A DNA stretch of 52,137 nucleotides from an uncultured Oleispira sp. (GCA_913019965.1 CAJVZR010000026.1:1-52137); one strand, 5' to 3'; shown: positions 16,557 through 24,887, counted from the first letter of the stretch. The notes: generated by a model not told the origin, from the sequence alone. A program made the numbers and translations.

Positions 16557-17372
16557 TTATCTGCTTATTTTATGCAGTAGTTTGCGATAATGACTGGCGA
16601 CTTTCTTATCTGTTATACAGTTCAGAATCTGAATGTAGAGTTTATTAGCCACGGGCTTATCTTTAGCCATAACTGGCAATAACAGTTCGAGAGCCTGATT
16701 TAGATTTAGACGAATGATACTTTCTGCCAGTGCTGGCAATTCGGCTATCTCGAAATCTGAATGAGTTAACATTTTATAGCAGGCTTGCGTGAGGTCTATC
16801 AAAGATTTGGCTTGCTGTATTTCGGGTTCATACTTAACTTTATTATCCAATGCATTAAAGTAGTCTAACGCTTGAGTCCCTTTCTGTGCTTTTAAAAGTT
16901 TTTCTATATTGCTTACAGCTGTAGAAGCGGCGCTTTTGCCGCTATCGACCACATCAGCTTGGCGAGCCTGTTCAATGGTCGCCTTATCAAGCAGGGCAAG
17001 AATATCTTTTGATTCAGTCAATCCTGATAGTGTGCCGATTAACTCGTTATTGTAAATAAGAACCAGTGTTGGTAGTGCCTTGATTAAGAGAGGTGGTTTT
17101 CCTACTGTTTGATCAATAATCACACTCTCTTCAAAGTCAGTAATCTCTTCAAAATTAGCTTCATATGCATTAATGTGCGGATATCGAGATAATAATGTTT
17201 CTACAATGGGCTTGAGTGCTTTGCAAGGTGCGCACCAGGTGGCACCTAGGTAAATTAGTTGATATCTCTGATGCTGTTGTTGGATATATTCCATTAGCCA
17301 GGTATTGCAAGAGAAGCTAATGCTTTCGTCGAGTTGATTCGGAACAATAATGGGTGTCATGAGTGACGACAT
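16557..17372 (-). CDS. Thioredoxin-domain protein with helical C-terminal part (CnoX-like)
   Basis: The 271-aa protein has an N-terminal thioredoxin fold with active-site WCAPC (Cys47, Cys50) and the cis-proline segment ALPTLVLIYNNELIGTLSG. The remaining roughly 140 residues are helical, resembling the TPR-like tail of CnoX/YbbN chaperedoxins. No signal peptide is present, so it is probably cytoplasmic. A redox or holdase role is inferred from that architecture. An alternative start is Met5 (17360). It diverges from the DUF6436 gene, 63 nt apart. Confidence 0.8.
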   Translation of the reverse strand: MSSLMTPIIVPNQLDESISFSCNTWLMEYIQQQHQRYQLIYLGATWCAPCKALKPIVETLLSRYPHINAYEANFEEITDFEESVIIDQTVGKPPLLIKALPTLVLIYNNELIGTLSGLTESKDILALLDKATIEQARQADVVDSGKSAASTAVSNIEKLLKAQKGTQALDYFNALDNKVKYEPEIQQAKSLIDLTQACYKMLTHSDFEIAELPALAESIIRLNLNQALELLLPVMAKDKPVANKLYIQILNCITDKKVASHYRKLLHKISR

Positions 17373-17435
17373 TAATCTACATCGGCCAATAATTTAGTTA
17401 TCATATCAGTTGTATCAATTTTATTAGAATAATCA

Positions 17436-18056
17436 ATGCATCAAAATGACAAGCCCCTGCCAAGTTGGCTAATAATTACGTTTTTTAGTCTGTGGGTTTT
17501 GGCCACTATTATCGGTTTATGGTGGTTTCAGCAAGCCAAGCTTAAGCCTTTTATTGATTCCGATGAAGATACTCGTTTCTATCAGCCAGCGGCAATCGAT
17601 TCTTTGTTACAGCCCTACTTGATCCAAGCGGGTGCTAGCTTGCCAGGGCAAAAAACCTTACTGCATTTTTGGCGGCCAGACTGTTTATGCAACCGCATTA
17701 GTCAGCGACACTTCACTAACCTGGTTAATGATTTTACAGCGGACAAGTTACGCATACTCATCATTGCACATCCAGATAGCATGCAGACGGATATTGATGA
17801 GCTTAAGCGCCTTAATGGCGATCGTTTTCAAGTGATTCGTGCAGATAAAGAACTGAGTGCATTGCCCTCTAGTCCATCTTTAGCCATTTATAATAGAGAT
17901 AACAAGCTTGGCTATTTTGGCCCTTATGGTTTTGGCGCGTTTTGCAGTGTCAGAGAGGATGGTTTTTTGTCCTCCCTGATCACTAACTTGGATAAACCCA
18001 ATAAAAGTGCTGTATTTACCAATGTTATTGGGGACGGTTGCTTCTGTCCTTGGTAA
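17436..18056 (+). CDS. DUF6436-like membrane-anchored thioredoxin-fold protein
   Basis: The 206-aa protein has one membrane helix (residues 11-30) and a periplasmic part of thioredoxin-like character: LLHFWRPDCLCNRIS places a CLC motif (Cys83, Cys85) where CxxC would be, and a second Cys pair is at the end (DGCFCPW). I associate this layout with DUF6436. A redox or metal-relay role is possible but unproven. Its last 32 nt overlap the end of the convergent transglutaminase gene. Confidence 0.78.
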   Translation: MHQNDKPLPSWLIITFFSLWVLATIIGLWWFQQAKLKPFIDSDEDTRFYQPAAIDSLLQPYLIQAGASLPGQKTLLHFWRPDCLCNRISQRHFTNLVNDFTADKLRILIIAHPDSMQTDIDELKRLNGDRFQVIRADKELSALPSSPSLAIYNRDNKLGYFGPYGFGAFCSVREDGFLSSLITNLDKPNKSAVFTNVIGDGCFCPW

Positions 18057-20082
18057 GTCGCTTACTCATCTGTTTAATGAATTTGGTTAAATTCGGCTCA
18101 TCCCCCACCCCTTGGTCGCCGTAATAATGTTGCTGCAGTTGATCGAATAGACGCTGTATCGACGCGGCTTCATGAGGGAAGTTAGCTTGTAAGCGCTGGC
18201 TGTAGTCATTTAATCCTTCATGCTCTTTTCGATTTAGCCCGTAGCGACTTAGTTTGTTATTCAAAGAGTCTAATGATTTCTCTATTTGGGTTCGTTTCTT
18301 TTTTCGACCTGGCCATAATAAAATCGCTGAGACCAATAGTAAGAAGGCGCAGAATAGTCCCGCTAACCAATATAAACTTTTCTTCAGTGCTTCACGGCCA
18401 AACCAATCCTTGAGCATGCTGCCCTGTTTATCTTTATTGAAATTCAATACCGATTGATGCCAAAGGTAATTCAACTCATCCAGTCGTAAGCGTAAATCGT
18501 TTAATAACTGGAAATTTGATAGCTTTATTAATGAGAAGTTATTGCCCGGTAAAAACTCATCGCCATCCGGTAACGAGTCCCTCAACCCAAGTCGTATTCT
18601 TTGCGGTGCGACTTCTGCTGTTGGATCTACTGATACCCAGCCTTTCCCCTCGAGCCAGACTTCTGCCCAAGCATGAGCATCATATTGCCTTACGGTTATA
18701 TGGCCGCTCTCAGGGTTGATTTCGCCTCCTTGATAGCCACTGACGACGCGGGCTGGAATATTCATTGAGCGCATCATAAAAACAAAACTACTGGAGAAGT
18801 GAGCGCAAAACCCTGCTCGGTTATCAAATAGGAAGCTATCAATATCGTTTTCCTGCATCGGTATTGGCTTTAACGTATAAACAAAATTATTTGCTTGGTA
18901 ATAGTTCAGCGCTGAGTCGACTCTGGCTTGATCGCTGGTATTTTCAAGCATGATTTGTTGGGCTAAAAGTCGTGATTTAGGGTTGGATGAATCGACTAGC
19001 TGAAGGCTCTGATTACGAACAAAGGGGCGTAAGCCTTGATCAGCAATTGCGATCGTTGGCTGCGATCTAACGCGGTATTCTTTTCGTTGGTATAACTTTT
19101 TATTACTGGTAATTAGATCATTTTCTTTCATGCCTATTCCGCTTTCCATAGCGGCAACCCCGCGTAGGCCAAATAACCATTTATGGTCACTGGCTTCCTG
19201 AGTAATGCGGTAATCATATACCCCCTCTTGCATTTCGGGTTGCCAGCTTTGTGGATACCAATCGATTTGATCAAAAACCCCACTGGATGACCAGACTGCA
19301 CGGCCATTTTTTATTTTAAATCTATCGAGTACTAAGCCACGCCAGTACCAAGTATCCGCAGCCGGCGGTTGCTTGTCGAATGTAACCCTGAATACAAGTT
19401 CATCGGATTTAGACAGCTCAGCAATATCCCCTGGGCTCATTTCTTCAGATAGACCCGTTTTGGCTTTGCTGGACTGTAGATTAAGTGACCACAAAGGGCC
19501 TAGTCGTGGAAAAAGTATAAATAATACCAGCATGATGGGTAAAGAAAGTGCGAGAACTTGAACGCTGGTTTTACCGGCCGCAGAAAATAATTGTTTGTAT
19601 TCATTTTCTCGATGTAAGGTTTGATGGAGGCCGACTAAAGCTGAAATTAAAAGCCATACGACGATTAGGCTATAAAGTGCAGCAAGTATACCTTGGTCGT
19701 AAAGAAAGCTAACTCCGAGCAAAAAGAAGCTTAGGAAGATGACGATATAGCCGTCTCGTTGTGTTTTTATTTCTAATACTTTTAATAAGCTGGCCACTAA
19801 AATAAATGTCGTGGCCCCTTCAAGATGAAAACGGCCTTTTGTTGAAATAATAACCGCAGATATGCCGAGGGTGACGACAATTATCTTGATCATGGTGGTT
19901 GGAAAAGGTAAACGCCCAAGGTGCATTAGCCAACGCCAAGCAACCACAAGAATAAATACTAGGCTAGTCCATAATGGTATATGCATCTGCAGTGGTATCA
20001 TCACGCTGGTAATACTCACTAATAACCAAACTAATGCGCTGCGAGGAAAGTCTTTAGTCAAGGCTGGACTCCTGCTTGCCAT
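18025..20082 (-). CDS. TgpA-type transglutaminase membrane protein
   Basis: The protein (685 aa from the ATG at 20082) has about six N-terminal membrane helices, a periplasmic transglutaminase-like domain, one more helix, and a DUF4129-like cytosolic tail. Catalytic candidates are the Cys in AGFCAHFSSSF, the His in YDAHAWAEVW and the Asp in VSVDPTAE, in the correct order. This is the TgpA family of Pseudomonas, encoded with MoxR and DUF58 genes as here. Its substrate is unsettled. The longest frame begins at a TTG (20139). A TTG at 20061, overlapping the DUF58 stop and preceded by AGGAG, is a real alternative start. Confidence 0.88.
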   Translation of the reverse strand: MASRSPALTKDFPRSALVWLLVSITSVMIPLQMHIPLWTSLVFILVVAWRWLMHLGRLPFPTTMIKIIVVTLGISAVIISTKGRFHLEGATTFILVASLLKVLEIKTQRDGYIVIFLSFFLLGVSFLYDQGILAALYSLIVVWLLISALVGLHQTLHRENEYKQLFSAAGKTSVQVLALSLPIMLVLFILFPRLGPLWSLNLQSSKAKTGLSEEMSPGDIAELSKSDELVFRVTFDKQPPAADTWYWRGLVLDRFKIKNGRAVWSSSGVFDQIDWYPQSWQPEMQEGVYDYRITQEASDHKWLFGLRGVAAMESGIGMKENDLITSNKKLYQRKEYRVRSQPTIAIADQGLRPFVRNQSLQLVDSSNPKSRLLAQQIMLENTSDQARVDSALNYYQANNFVYTLKPIPMQENDIDSFLFDNRAGFCAHFSSSFVFMMRSMNIPARVVSGYQGGEINPESGHITVRQYDAHAWAEVWLEGKGWVSVDPTAEVAPQRIRLGLRDSLPDGDEFLPGNNFSLIKLSNFQLLNDLRLRLDELNYLWHQSVLNFNKDKQGSMLKDWFGREALKKSLYWLAGLFCAFLLLVSAILLWPGRKKKRTQIEKSLDSLNNKLSRYGLNRKEHEGLNDYSQRLQANFPHEAASIQRLFDQLQQHYYGDQGVGDEPNLTKFIKQMSKRLTKDRSNRPQ

Positions 20083-21058
20083 AAACTGCGAGCTGCATGA
20101 GGCATTGGTCGCGATGAGTATCACCAAAGCTGGGCGCAATTGTGATGCTAGGGAGTTTTAAACCATAAGCTCTGCCTTCTTGCTCTGCTTGTAAGACCCA
20201 ACCCGTTAGTAGGCTTAATTTTTCTTCATCGGCTTTACCCATCAGGCTGAACCAATCAAGCCATTGCATGCTCAGTTGCTGGTTATCGTATTCTTTGCTT
20301 AATAAACCTTTCCCTTTGGCAAGATACTTCCATGCGATGTGCTTTAATGAGTCGCCTTTGTGATAGCTTCTTAGACCTATAAACTCATCATTGCCAATGA
20401 GTAAGTTGGCGTCCCGAGGCTGATCATCTCCCTCTCCTTCGGTAGCAATGCTTGGAGTGAAGATAGGTTTAGGAAAGACCATGCCGGGTGTATTGAGTTG
20501 AAGCCAGGTCCAGCTTTTATAGAGACCGAAAGGATAACGAGTTTCTAATCGCAGTCGATCTGTTTTTAAGTAGCCCCGCTCTCCTAGTTGATAAGGGATG
20601 AGAACCTGCTTTTCTTCATTTTTATGAATTTCAGTCGTACTAACAGTTAAAGATTGCAGTGACCATGAAAAATTCAATCCTTGGTGTGATCGTTTAATAG
20701 CGCAAATCCTAATGGGTATTTCAATGCTGTCTCCGGAAAAACCGTTTATAGGTTGGCTGGTTTTAATGTTGAGGCCAGAGAGGTTGCGATAGGTGAAAAC
20801 CATGGCGCTAATGGCTACCGAGAATAACCAGAAGGTTAAGCCATAAATTAAACTGTTTTGATAATTGATGGCTGTGATAAGGAGTAGTAGCAATAATAAA
20901 CAGAATAACCAACCGGTTTTTGATGGCACGATAAAAATCGACCTTTGACTCAGGGTAATCTCATTGCTGGCTGGAATGCGGCGATTAATCCATGATCTCC
21001 AGCGTTTATTTAAGCGCTGCTCTACTTTTTGCTTACTTTGTTGAAACGTGTTTATCAT
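20054..21058 (-). CDS. DUF58 domain protein (MoxR partner)
   Basis: The 334-aa protein has two hydrophobic segments near residues 45-90 (LLLLLLITAIN and ISAMVFTYR regions) and the DUF58 signature FIGLRSYHKGDSLKHIAWKYLAKGKGLLSKEY. DUF58 proteins carry a VWA-like domain and are almost always encoded next to MoxR ATPases. They are thought to act as substrate or adaptor for them. The ATG follows the moxR stop with no gap, so the two are translationally coupled. Confidence 0.9.
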   Translation of the reverse strand: MINTFQQSKQKVEQRLNKRWRSWINRRIPASNEITLSQRSIFIVPSKTGWLFCLLLLLLLITAINYQNSLIYGLTFWLFSVAISAMVFTYRNLSGLNIKTSQPINGFSGDSIEIPIRICAIKRSHQGLNFSWSLQSLTVSTTEIHKNEEKQVLIPYQLGERGYLKTDRLRLETRYPFGLYKSWTWLQLNTPGMVFPKPIFTPSIATEGEGDDQPRDANLLIGNDEFIGLRSYHKGDSLKHIAWKYLAKGKGLLSKEYDNQQLSMQWLDWFSLMGKADEEKLSLLTGWVLQAEQEGRAYGLKLPSITIAPSFGDTHRDQCLMQLAVYGKQESSLD

Positions 21059-22009
21059 CTATTTTATTACAGCTATGCGTTGCAGGATCTGTGTTGATAC
21101 ACCGTGGCTACTTTGATGAGCGGCATCGGCTAAGCGATGATCTACGACTGAAGGTAATACCGCTTGTATGTCTTCAGGGATTAGGTGTTTTCTTTGGTGG
21201 ATTAATGCCCAAGCTTTTGCTGCCTTTAATAACCCTAAACCTCCGCGTGGTGATAGGCCATAACTGTACCCACCCTCATAACGGGTAAAGTGAATAATGC
21301 GCTGTAAGTATTCAAGCACGCTGGTTGAGGCATGGACCTGATCTACTTCTTCTTGCAGCTGGTTAAGCTCGGTTAATGAAATCACTTGTTTTAACTCCCC
21401 GGCCAACTTGCGGCGATCAATGCCGGTGAGTAATTCCATTTCTGACTTAGCATCAGGGTAGCCAATGCTGATGCGCATTAAAAATCGATCGAGTTGTGAT
21501 TCTGGCAATGGAAAGGTGCCGGACTGTGATGCCGGGTTTTGGGTGGCAATGACAAAGAAAGGGCTAGGCAATGGTCGAGTTTCCCCTTCAATGGTCACTT
21601 GCCCTTCTTCCATTGCTTCTAATAACGCACTCTGGGCCTTAGGAGTAGCTCGGTTGATTTCATCCGCTAACACCAATTGACTGAAGATTGGCCCTGCGTG
21701 GAAACGAAATACCCCATGCTGCTCATTTCCTTGGCTCGATTCTTTTTCAAAGATGCTTACCCCGAGTATGTCTGCAGGTAAAATGTCACTAGTAAACTGG
21801 ATACGGTTATAGCTTAAACCCAGTGCTCTGGCGAGTGCATGAGAAAGCGTTGTTTTCCCCATTCCAGGAAGGTCTTCAATTAATAGGTGGCCTTTCGCTA
21901 ATAGGCACGCGATGGCAAGTTTGATTTGGGTTTCTTTACCTAGAATGACGTTATTGAGAGTATCAAAGATTTGTTGAATGGATTTTTGATTAACTGACGG
22001 TTGTGGCAT
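21059..22009 (-). CDS. MoxR-family AAA+ ATPase
   Basis: MoxR ATPases are AAA+ chaperones that help mature metal-dependent or membrane proteins. The 316-aa product has Walker A in LPGMGKTT at about residues 47-54, Walker B LVLADEINRA, sensor ATQNPASQ and the C-terminal lid helices. I chose the ATG at 22009 (MPQPSVNQKS). The longest frame starts at 22123, inside the left inverted repeat of the neighbouring insertion sequence, and its 38 extra residues are not MoxR-like. First gene of a moxR / DUF58 / tgpA operon. The IS begins about 100 nt upstream, so the native promoter region may have been altered. Confidence 0.92.
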   Translation of the reverse strand: MPQPSVNQKSIQQIFDTLNNVILGKETQIKLAIACLLAKGHLLIEDLPGMGKTTLSHALARALGLSYNRIQFTSDILPADILGVSIFEKESSQGNEQHGVFRFHAGPIFSQLVLADEINRATPKAQSALLEAMEEGQVTIEGETRPLPSPFFVIATQNPASQSGTFPLPESQLDRFLMRISIGYPDAKSEMELLTGIDRRKLAGELKQVISLTELNQLQEEVDQVHASTSVLEYLQRIIHFTRYEGGYSYGLSPRGGLGLLKAAKAWALIHQRKHLIPEDIQAVLPSVVDHRLADAAHQSSHGVSTQILQRIAVIK

Positions 22010-22173
22010 CGGAGCTGACTCGTTGTAGATTCTAATTATAGATGCCACAAAGGTAACAAGGTTCAGCTGAATAGAAAAGATAAAGAAAAGAAGGTTTAAC
22101 CACCGAGATGTATGGACTCCCACTTTTTTGGAGTAACGTGATAAGTAAGCCTACTTTCACAAAGGAGCCATAC

Positions 22174-23208
22174 ATGATTTATTCTAGTGTCATCGCCATT
22201 GATTTGGCAAAGCATGTTTTTCAAGTCTGTAAAGCAAGTCACGATGGTACCGTTATATACAATCGAACTTGCTCTCGTCAGAAACTTAAAGAACTTTTAG
22301 TGAAAGAAAAACCAGCCCTAGTTGCGATGGAATCTTGTGGAGGCACTCATTATTGGGCGCGCTTTGCTCGTGACCAAGGGCATAAAGTAAAAGCCATTGC
22401 AGCGCGAGCGGTTAAACCTTTTCGCCAAGGTCAAAAGACCGATGCTAATGACGCCATCGCTATTTCAGTCGCCGCTAGGCAACCTCATATTCACTCCAGC
22501 CGCTTACTATCAGTTGCTGAGCAGTGTCAGCAATCCATTGTACGCGCACGCGATTTACTCATTAATCAGAAAGTTAAAACCAGCAACCATATTCGAGCCC
22601 TAATGCTAGAGCTAGGAATAGCCGTTACTAAGGGAGATAAGACTCTACAAAAAACCATTCCAGAAATATTGGAAGACGGTGAAAATGATCTTACGATTGG
22701 CTTTCGTACGACACTTAATATTATGTATCAGCATTTTTTGATGTTGCTGGATGAAATAGAAACGGTTTCGAAACAACTCAATAATGAAGTTGCACAGGAT
22801 GAAGTTTGCCAGCGATTGAAGTCCTTAGAAGGTGTGGGTCCAATCTGTGCTATTCAGCTAAAAATAGCTTTAGCTCCAGAGCATTTTTCCAAAGGGCGAG
22901 AAGCTGCAGCTTGCATTGGGCTGACGCCAGTCCAGCATAGTAGCGGCGGGAAACAGAAGCTCGGGGCAATATCAAAACGATCAACTCACAACACGCTGAG
23001 AAGTGCGCTTTTTCAAGGTGCATTAGCGGTTGTCGTCAATATTGAAAAGAAAGAAGCCCGCACGCACAAAGACATTTGGCTTAAAGCACTGGTTGCTCGA
23101 CGAGGAAAGAAGGTGGCCGCAATCGCGTTGGCAAATAAAACGGTCAGAACGGCTTTTGCAATGATAAAACACAACCAAGAATACCAGCCGCAATTACTTG
23201 TGGCTTAA
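22174..23208 (+). CDS. IS110/IS1111-family transposase (DEDD recombinase)
   Basis: The 344-aa transposase has the RuvC-like DEDD residues of the family: Asp10 (IDLAKH), Glu53 (AMESCGG), Asp90 and Asp93 (KTDANDAIAI). The C-terminal Tnp domain includes SLEGVGPICA and the segment TPVQHSSGGKQKLG, whose serine pair (256-257) is the candidate for the catalytic Ser of IS110 enzymes. The start is the ATG at 22174, with AAGGAG six bases upstream. The longer frame from 22108 would begin inside the inverted repeat. IS110 family enzymes act with a bispecific RNA encoded by the element. Confidence 0.95.
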   Translation: MIYSSVIAIDLAKHVFQVCKASHDGTVIYNRTCSRQKLKELLVKEKPALVAMESCGGTHYWARFARDQGHKVKAIAARAVKPFRQGQKTDANDAIAISVAARQPHIHSSRLLSVAEQCQQSIVRARDLLINQKVKTSNHIRALMLELGIAVTKGDKTLQKTIPEILEDGENDLTIGFRTTLNIMYQHFLMLLDEIETVSKQLNNEVAQDEVCQRLKSLEGVGPICAIQLKIALAPEHFSKGREAAACIGLTPVQHSSGGKQKLGAISKRSTHNTLRSALFQGALAVVVNIEKKEARTHKDIWLKALVARRGKKVAAIALANKTVRTAFAMIKHNQEYQPQLLVA

Positions 23209-23232
23209 CGAGGCATGTCATAAAGATCGATG

Positions 23233-23376
23233 AGATAAAAGGTTAGACCAACCTTCAAGAGACTGTTCCGTGCCAAGGTAGCTAATACCGTCACAGAGAA
23301 AAGTCATGAAGGTGCGAATACATCAGAGGCCAGAGGTAGCCCCTCAAATAGAGCCCGCATATAAGCAAGCATCTTA
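23233..23376 (+). ncRNA. Candidate bridge (seek) RNA of the IS1111 element
   Basis: The non-coding segment after the transposase folds by eye as three units. First, a 5' hairpin AAGGTT/AACCTT (23239-23255). Second, a loop closed by GACT/AGTC (23261-23264, 23302-23305) with an inner hairpin GGTA-GCTAA-TACC. Third, a loop closed by GGTGC/GCATC (23311-23315, 23369-23373) with an inner hairpin GAGG-TAGCC-CCTC. In the second unit TCCGTGCC (23267-23274) and CACAGAG (23292-23298) match the two sides of the insertion target. In the third, ATACATC (23318-23324) and CATATAAG (23358-23365) match the two IS ends. One guide of each pair is in the sense of one flank and the other is complementary to the opposite flank, as in IS110 bridge RNAs. 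RNA ends and promoter are not known. Confidence 0.7.
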
Positions 23377-23396
23377 CTTTTTAATTCAGAATCTGT

Positions 23397-23424
23397 TTGA
23401 CTGGCACGTGGGAGTCCATATAAG
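23397..23424 (+). promoter_or_regulatory. Outward-facing sigma70-like promoter at the IS right end
   Basis: TTGACT (23397-23402) is followed by 16 nt and TATAAG (23419-23424), each one base from the sigma70 consensus. The -10 box ends exactly at the IS tip. In a circularised element it would drive the transposase across the joined ends, a known feature of IS110-family circles. In the integrated copy it points out of the element, antisense to metZ. Confidence 0.5.
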
Positions 23425-23579
23425 GGCACGGAGCCGCTGCGCTTCACAGAGGTAAAGCAAAAGCAAATGAAAAGTAGCAAGAGCAAATATTAATGGCTGC
23501 TTCCTTCATTTCTTAGCTGTTCTCCGTGTAGCGAAGCGGCTCCGTGCTCTCTGTGGTTAGCCGCTTTTGCTCTTCTGGT

Positions 23580-24797
23580 TTAGCTGATAGCAGCAAGGCC
23601 CAAAGCAATATCCTTTTGGATGTCTTCGATTGACTCGAGGCCGACGGCGATTCGCACTAAGCCATCACTAATTCCTGCTTTCACTCGATCTTCTGGCGTT
23701 AGGCGACTGTGTGTTGTTGATGCCGGGTGGGTAACCGTTGTTTTGGTATCCCCAAGATTTGCAGTAATCGAAATCATACGCGTGCCATCTATCAATTGCC
23801 ATGCGGCTTCTTGCCCGCCTTTAACTTCGAAAGACAGTACTCCACCAAAGCCAGATTGCTGCTTTTTGGCTAGTTCATGACTGGGGTGATCTTTCAAGCC
23901 CGCATAATTAACTTGAGTGATTTGAGGTTGCTGCTGTAACCAATTGGCTAATGTCATCGCATTTTCACTATGAGCTTTCATGCGCAAAGAAAGAGTCTCA
24001 AGGCCTTTTAGGAATACCCAAGCATTAAAGGGACTTAGAGTCGGCCCTGCAGAACGTAGTACTCCGATCACCGGCTCGATAAGTTCTTTACTCCCTACTA
24101 CAGCGCCCCCTAAGCAGCGACCTTGACCATCGATGTACTTAGTTGCGGAGTGGACGATCAGGTCGGCTCCGAAGCGTAAAGGTTGCTGCAATGCTGGGGT
24201 ACAGAAGCAGTTATCTACTACCAATAGTGCGTCATTGGCATGTGCTAGATCTGCAAGTGCCTTAAGGTCTGCAACTTCACTCATTGGATTGGAGGGCGAT
24301 TCTAAGAAAAGCATGCGCGTTGTATCATCAATAGCCTCTGCCCAAGCATTGAGGTCTAACAAGTCGACATAACGCACATCAATATTGAATTTTCTTACGA
24401 ATTTTTCAAATAAAACATTGGTGCTGCCAAAGACATTGCGAGACACGATGATGCTGTCACCCGCTTTTAAGTGGGCAACGACGACTGAGTATATTGCCGC
24501 CATACCTGAGGCGGTTGCGGCACAATTCTCAGCGCCTTCTAAAGCCGCGAGGCGCTCTTCAAACGTGCGTACAGTTGGGTTGGTATAGCGTGAATAAACA
24601 TTGCCTTCTTCTTCACCAGCGAAGCGTGCAGCCGCTTCTGCTGCGGAATTGAATACATAACTACTGGTTGGGTAAATGGCTTCACTGTGTTCGCCATGAG
24701 CACTACGCATCTGCCCTGCTCTTACCGCTAAGGTTTCAAAATCAGCATCGTTCAAATCGGATTGATAACGAAAGTCTCTATCGGAAAATTTACCCAT
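23580..24797 (-). CDS. metZ: O-succinylhomoserine sulfhydrylase
   Basis: MetZ converts O-succinylhomoserine and sulfide directly to homocysteine for methionine synthesis, with PLP. The 405-aa product is a Cys/Met-metabolism PLP enzyme: the PLP lysine is in HSATKYIDGQGR, with conserved SRYTNPT near residue 70 and the SGMAAI segment. Its length and its place directly after purF match pseudomonad metZ. A strong terminator separates it from purF, so it needs its own promoter in the short 24798-24828 stretch or depends on readthrough. Downstream lies the repeat that carries the IS. Confidence 0.95.
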   Translation of the reverse strand: MGKFSDRDFRYQSDLNDADFETLAVRAGQMRSAHGEHSEAIYPTSSYVFNSAAEAAARFAGEEEGNVYSRYTNPTVRTFEERLAALEGAENCAATASGMAAIYSVVVAHLKAGDSIIVSRNVFGSTNVLFEKFVRKFNIDVRYVDLLDLNAWAEAIDDTTRMLFLESPSNPMSEVADLKALADLAHANDALLVVDNCFCTPALQQPLRFGADLIVHSATKYIDGQGRCLGGAVVGSKELIEPVIGVLRSAGPTLSPFNAWVFLKGLETLSLRMKAHSENAMTLANWLQQQPQITQVNYAGLKDHPSHELAKKQQSGFGGVLSFEVKGGQEAAWQLIDGTRMISITANLGDTKTTVTHPASTTHSRLTPEDRVKAGISDGLVRIAVGLESIEDIQKDIALGLAAIS

Positions 24798-24828
24798 GTT
24801 AGTCTTTTTCTACACCCTAAATATAATT

Positions 24829-24852
24829 AAAAACGGCCAGTAAAACTGGCCG
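24829..24852 (-). terminator. Rho-independent terminator after purF
   Basis: On the minus strand a perfect 8-bp stem CGGCCAGT/ACTGGCCG with a 3-nt loop is followed by TTTTT. It lies 36 nt past the purF stop and ends the long biosynthetic transcript just before metZ. Confidence 0.88.
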
Positions 24853-24887
24853 CCTATTGCATAATTCCCTGAATAACTTAAATAAAG

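Larger units (their letters stand above)
22108..23424 (+). mobile_element. Complete IS1111-group (IS110 family) insertion sequence
   Basis: The element of 1317 bp contains one transposase gene and a 216-nt right end. The subterminal inverted repeats are perfect over 13 bp: TATGGACTCCCAC at 22111-22123 and its complement at 23408-23420. Lying a few bases inside the tips is the hallmark of the IS1111 group. There is no longer target duplication; both junctions share only the dinucleotide AG (CT on the other strand; 22106-22107 and 23423-23424), as expected of IS110-family recombination at a core dinucleotide. The host site is a copy of the CACGGAG repeat family. Both ends and the transposase look intact, so the element may be active. 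Confidence 0.9.
22099..23557. repeat. Palindromic intergenic repeat, copy C, split by the insertion sequence
   Basis: The left arm is broken in two: ACCACCGAG at 22099-22107, and CACGGAGCCGCTGCGCTTCACAGAG-like sequence at 23427-23451. The intact right arm is at 23522-23557, an inverted copy with GCGAAGCGGC and CTCCGTG words. With the IS removed the left arm has the same length and spacing as the right arm and as copy A. The DNA between arms (23452-23521) is A-rich then T-rich as in copy A. It ends 23 nt from the metZ stop. Confidence 0.8.

Noticed and set aside
22010..22173. Longer N-termini for moxR (from 22123) and for the transposase (from 22108)
   Set aside because: Both would start in the IS left inverted repeat. 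The inner starts fit the families, and the transposase one has AAGGAG at ideal spacing.
23304..23486. 60-aa minus-strand frame across the IS right end
   Set aside because: It bridges the IS tip and the interrupted repeat, so it exists only because of the insertion.
24798..24887. SAM riboswitch or other leader in front of metZ
   Set aside because: The 90-nt gap is filled by the purF terminator and a short AT stretch; no riboswitch fold fits.
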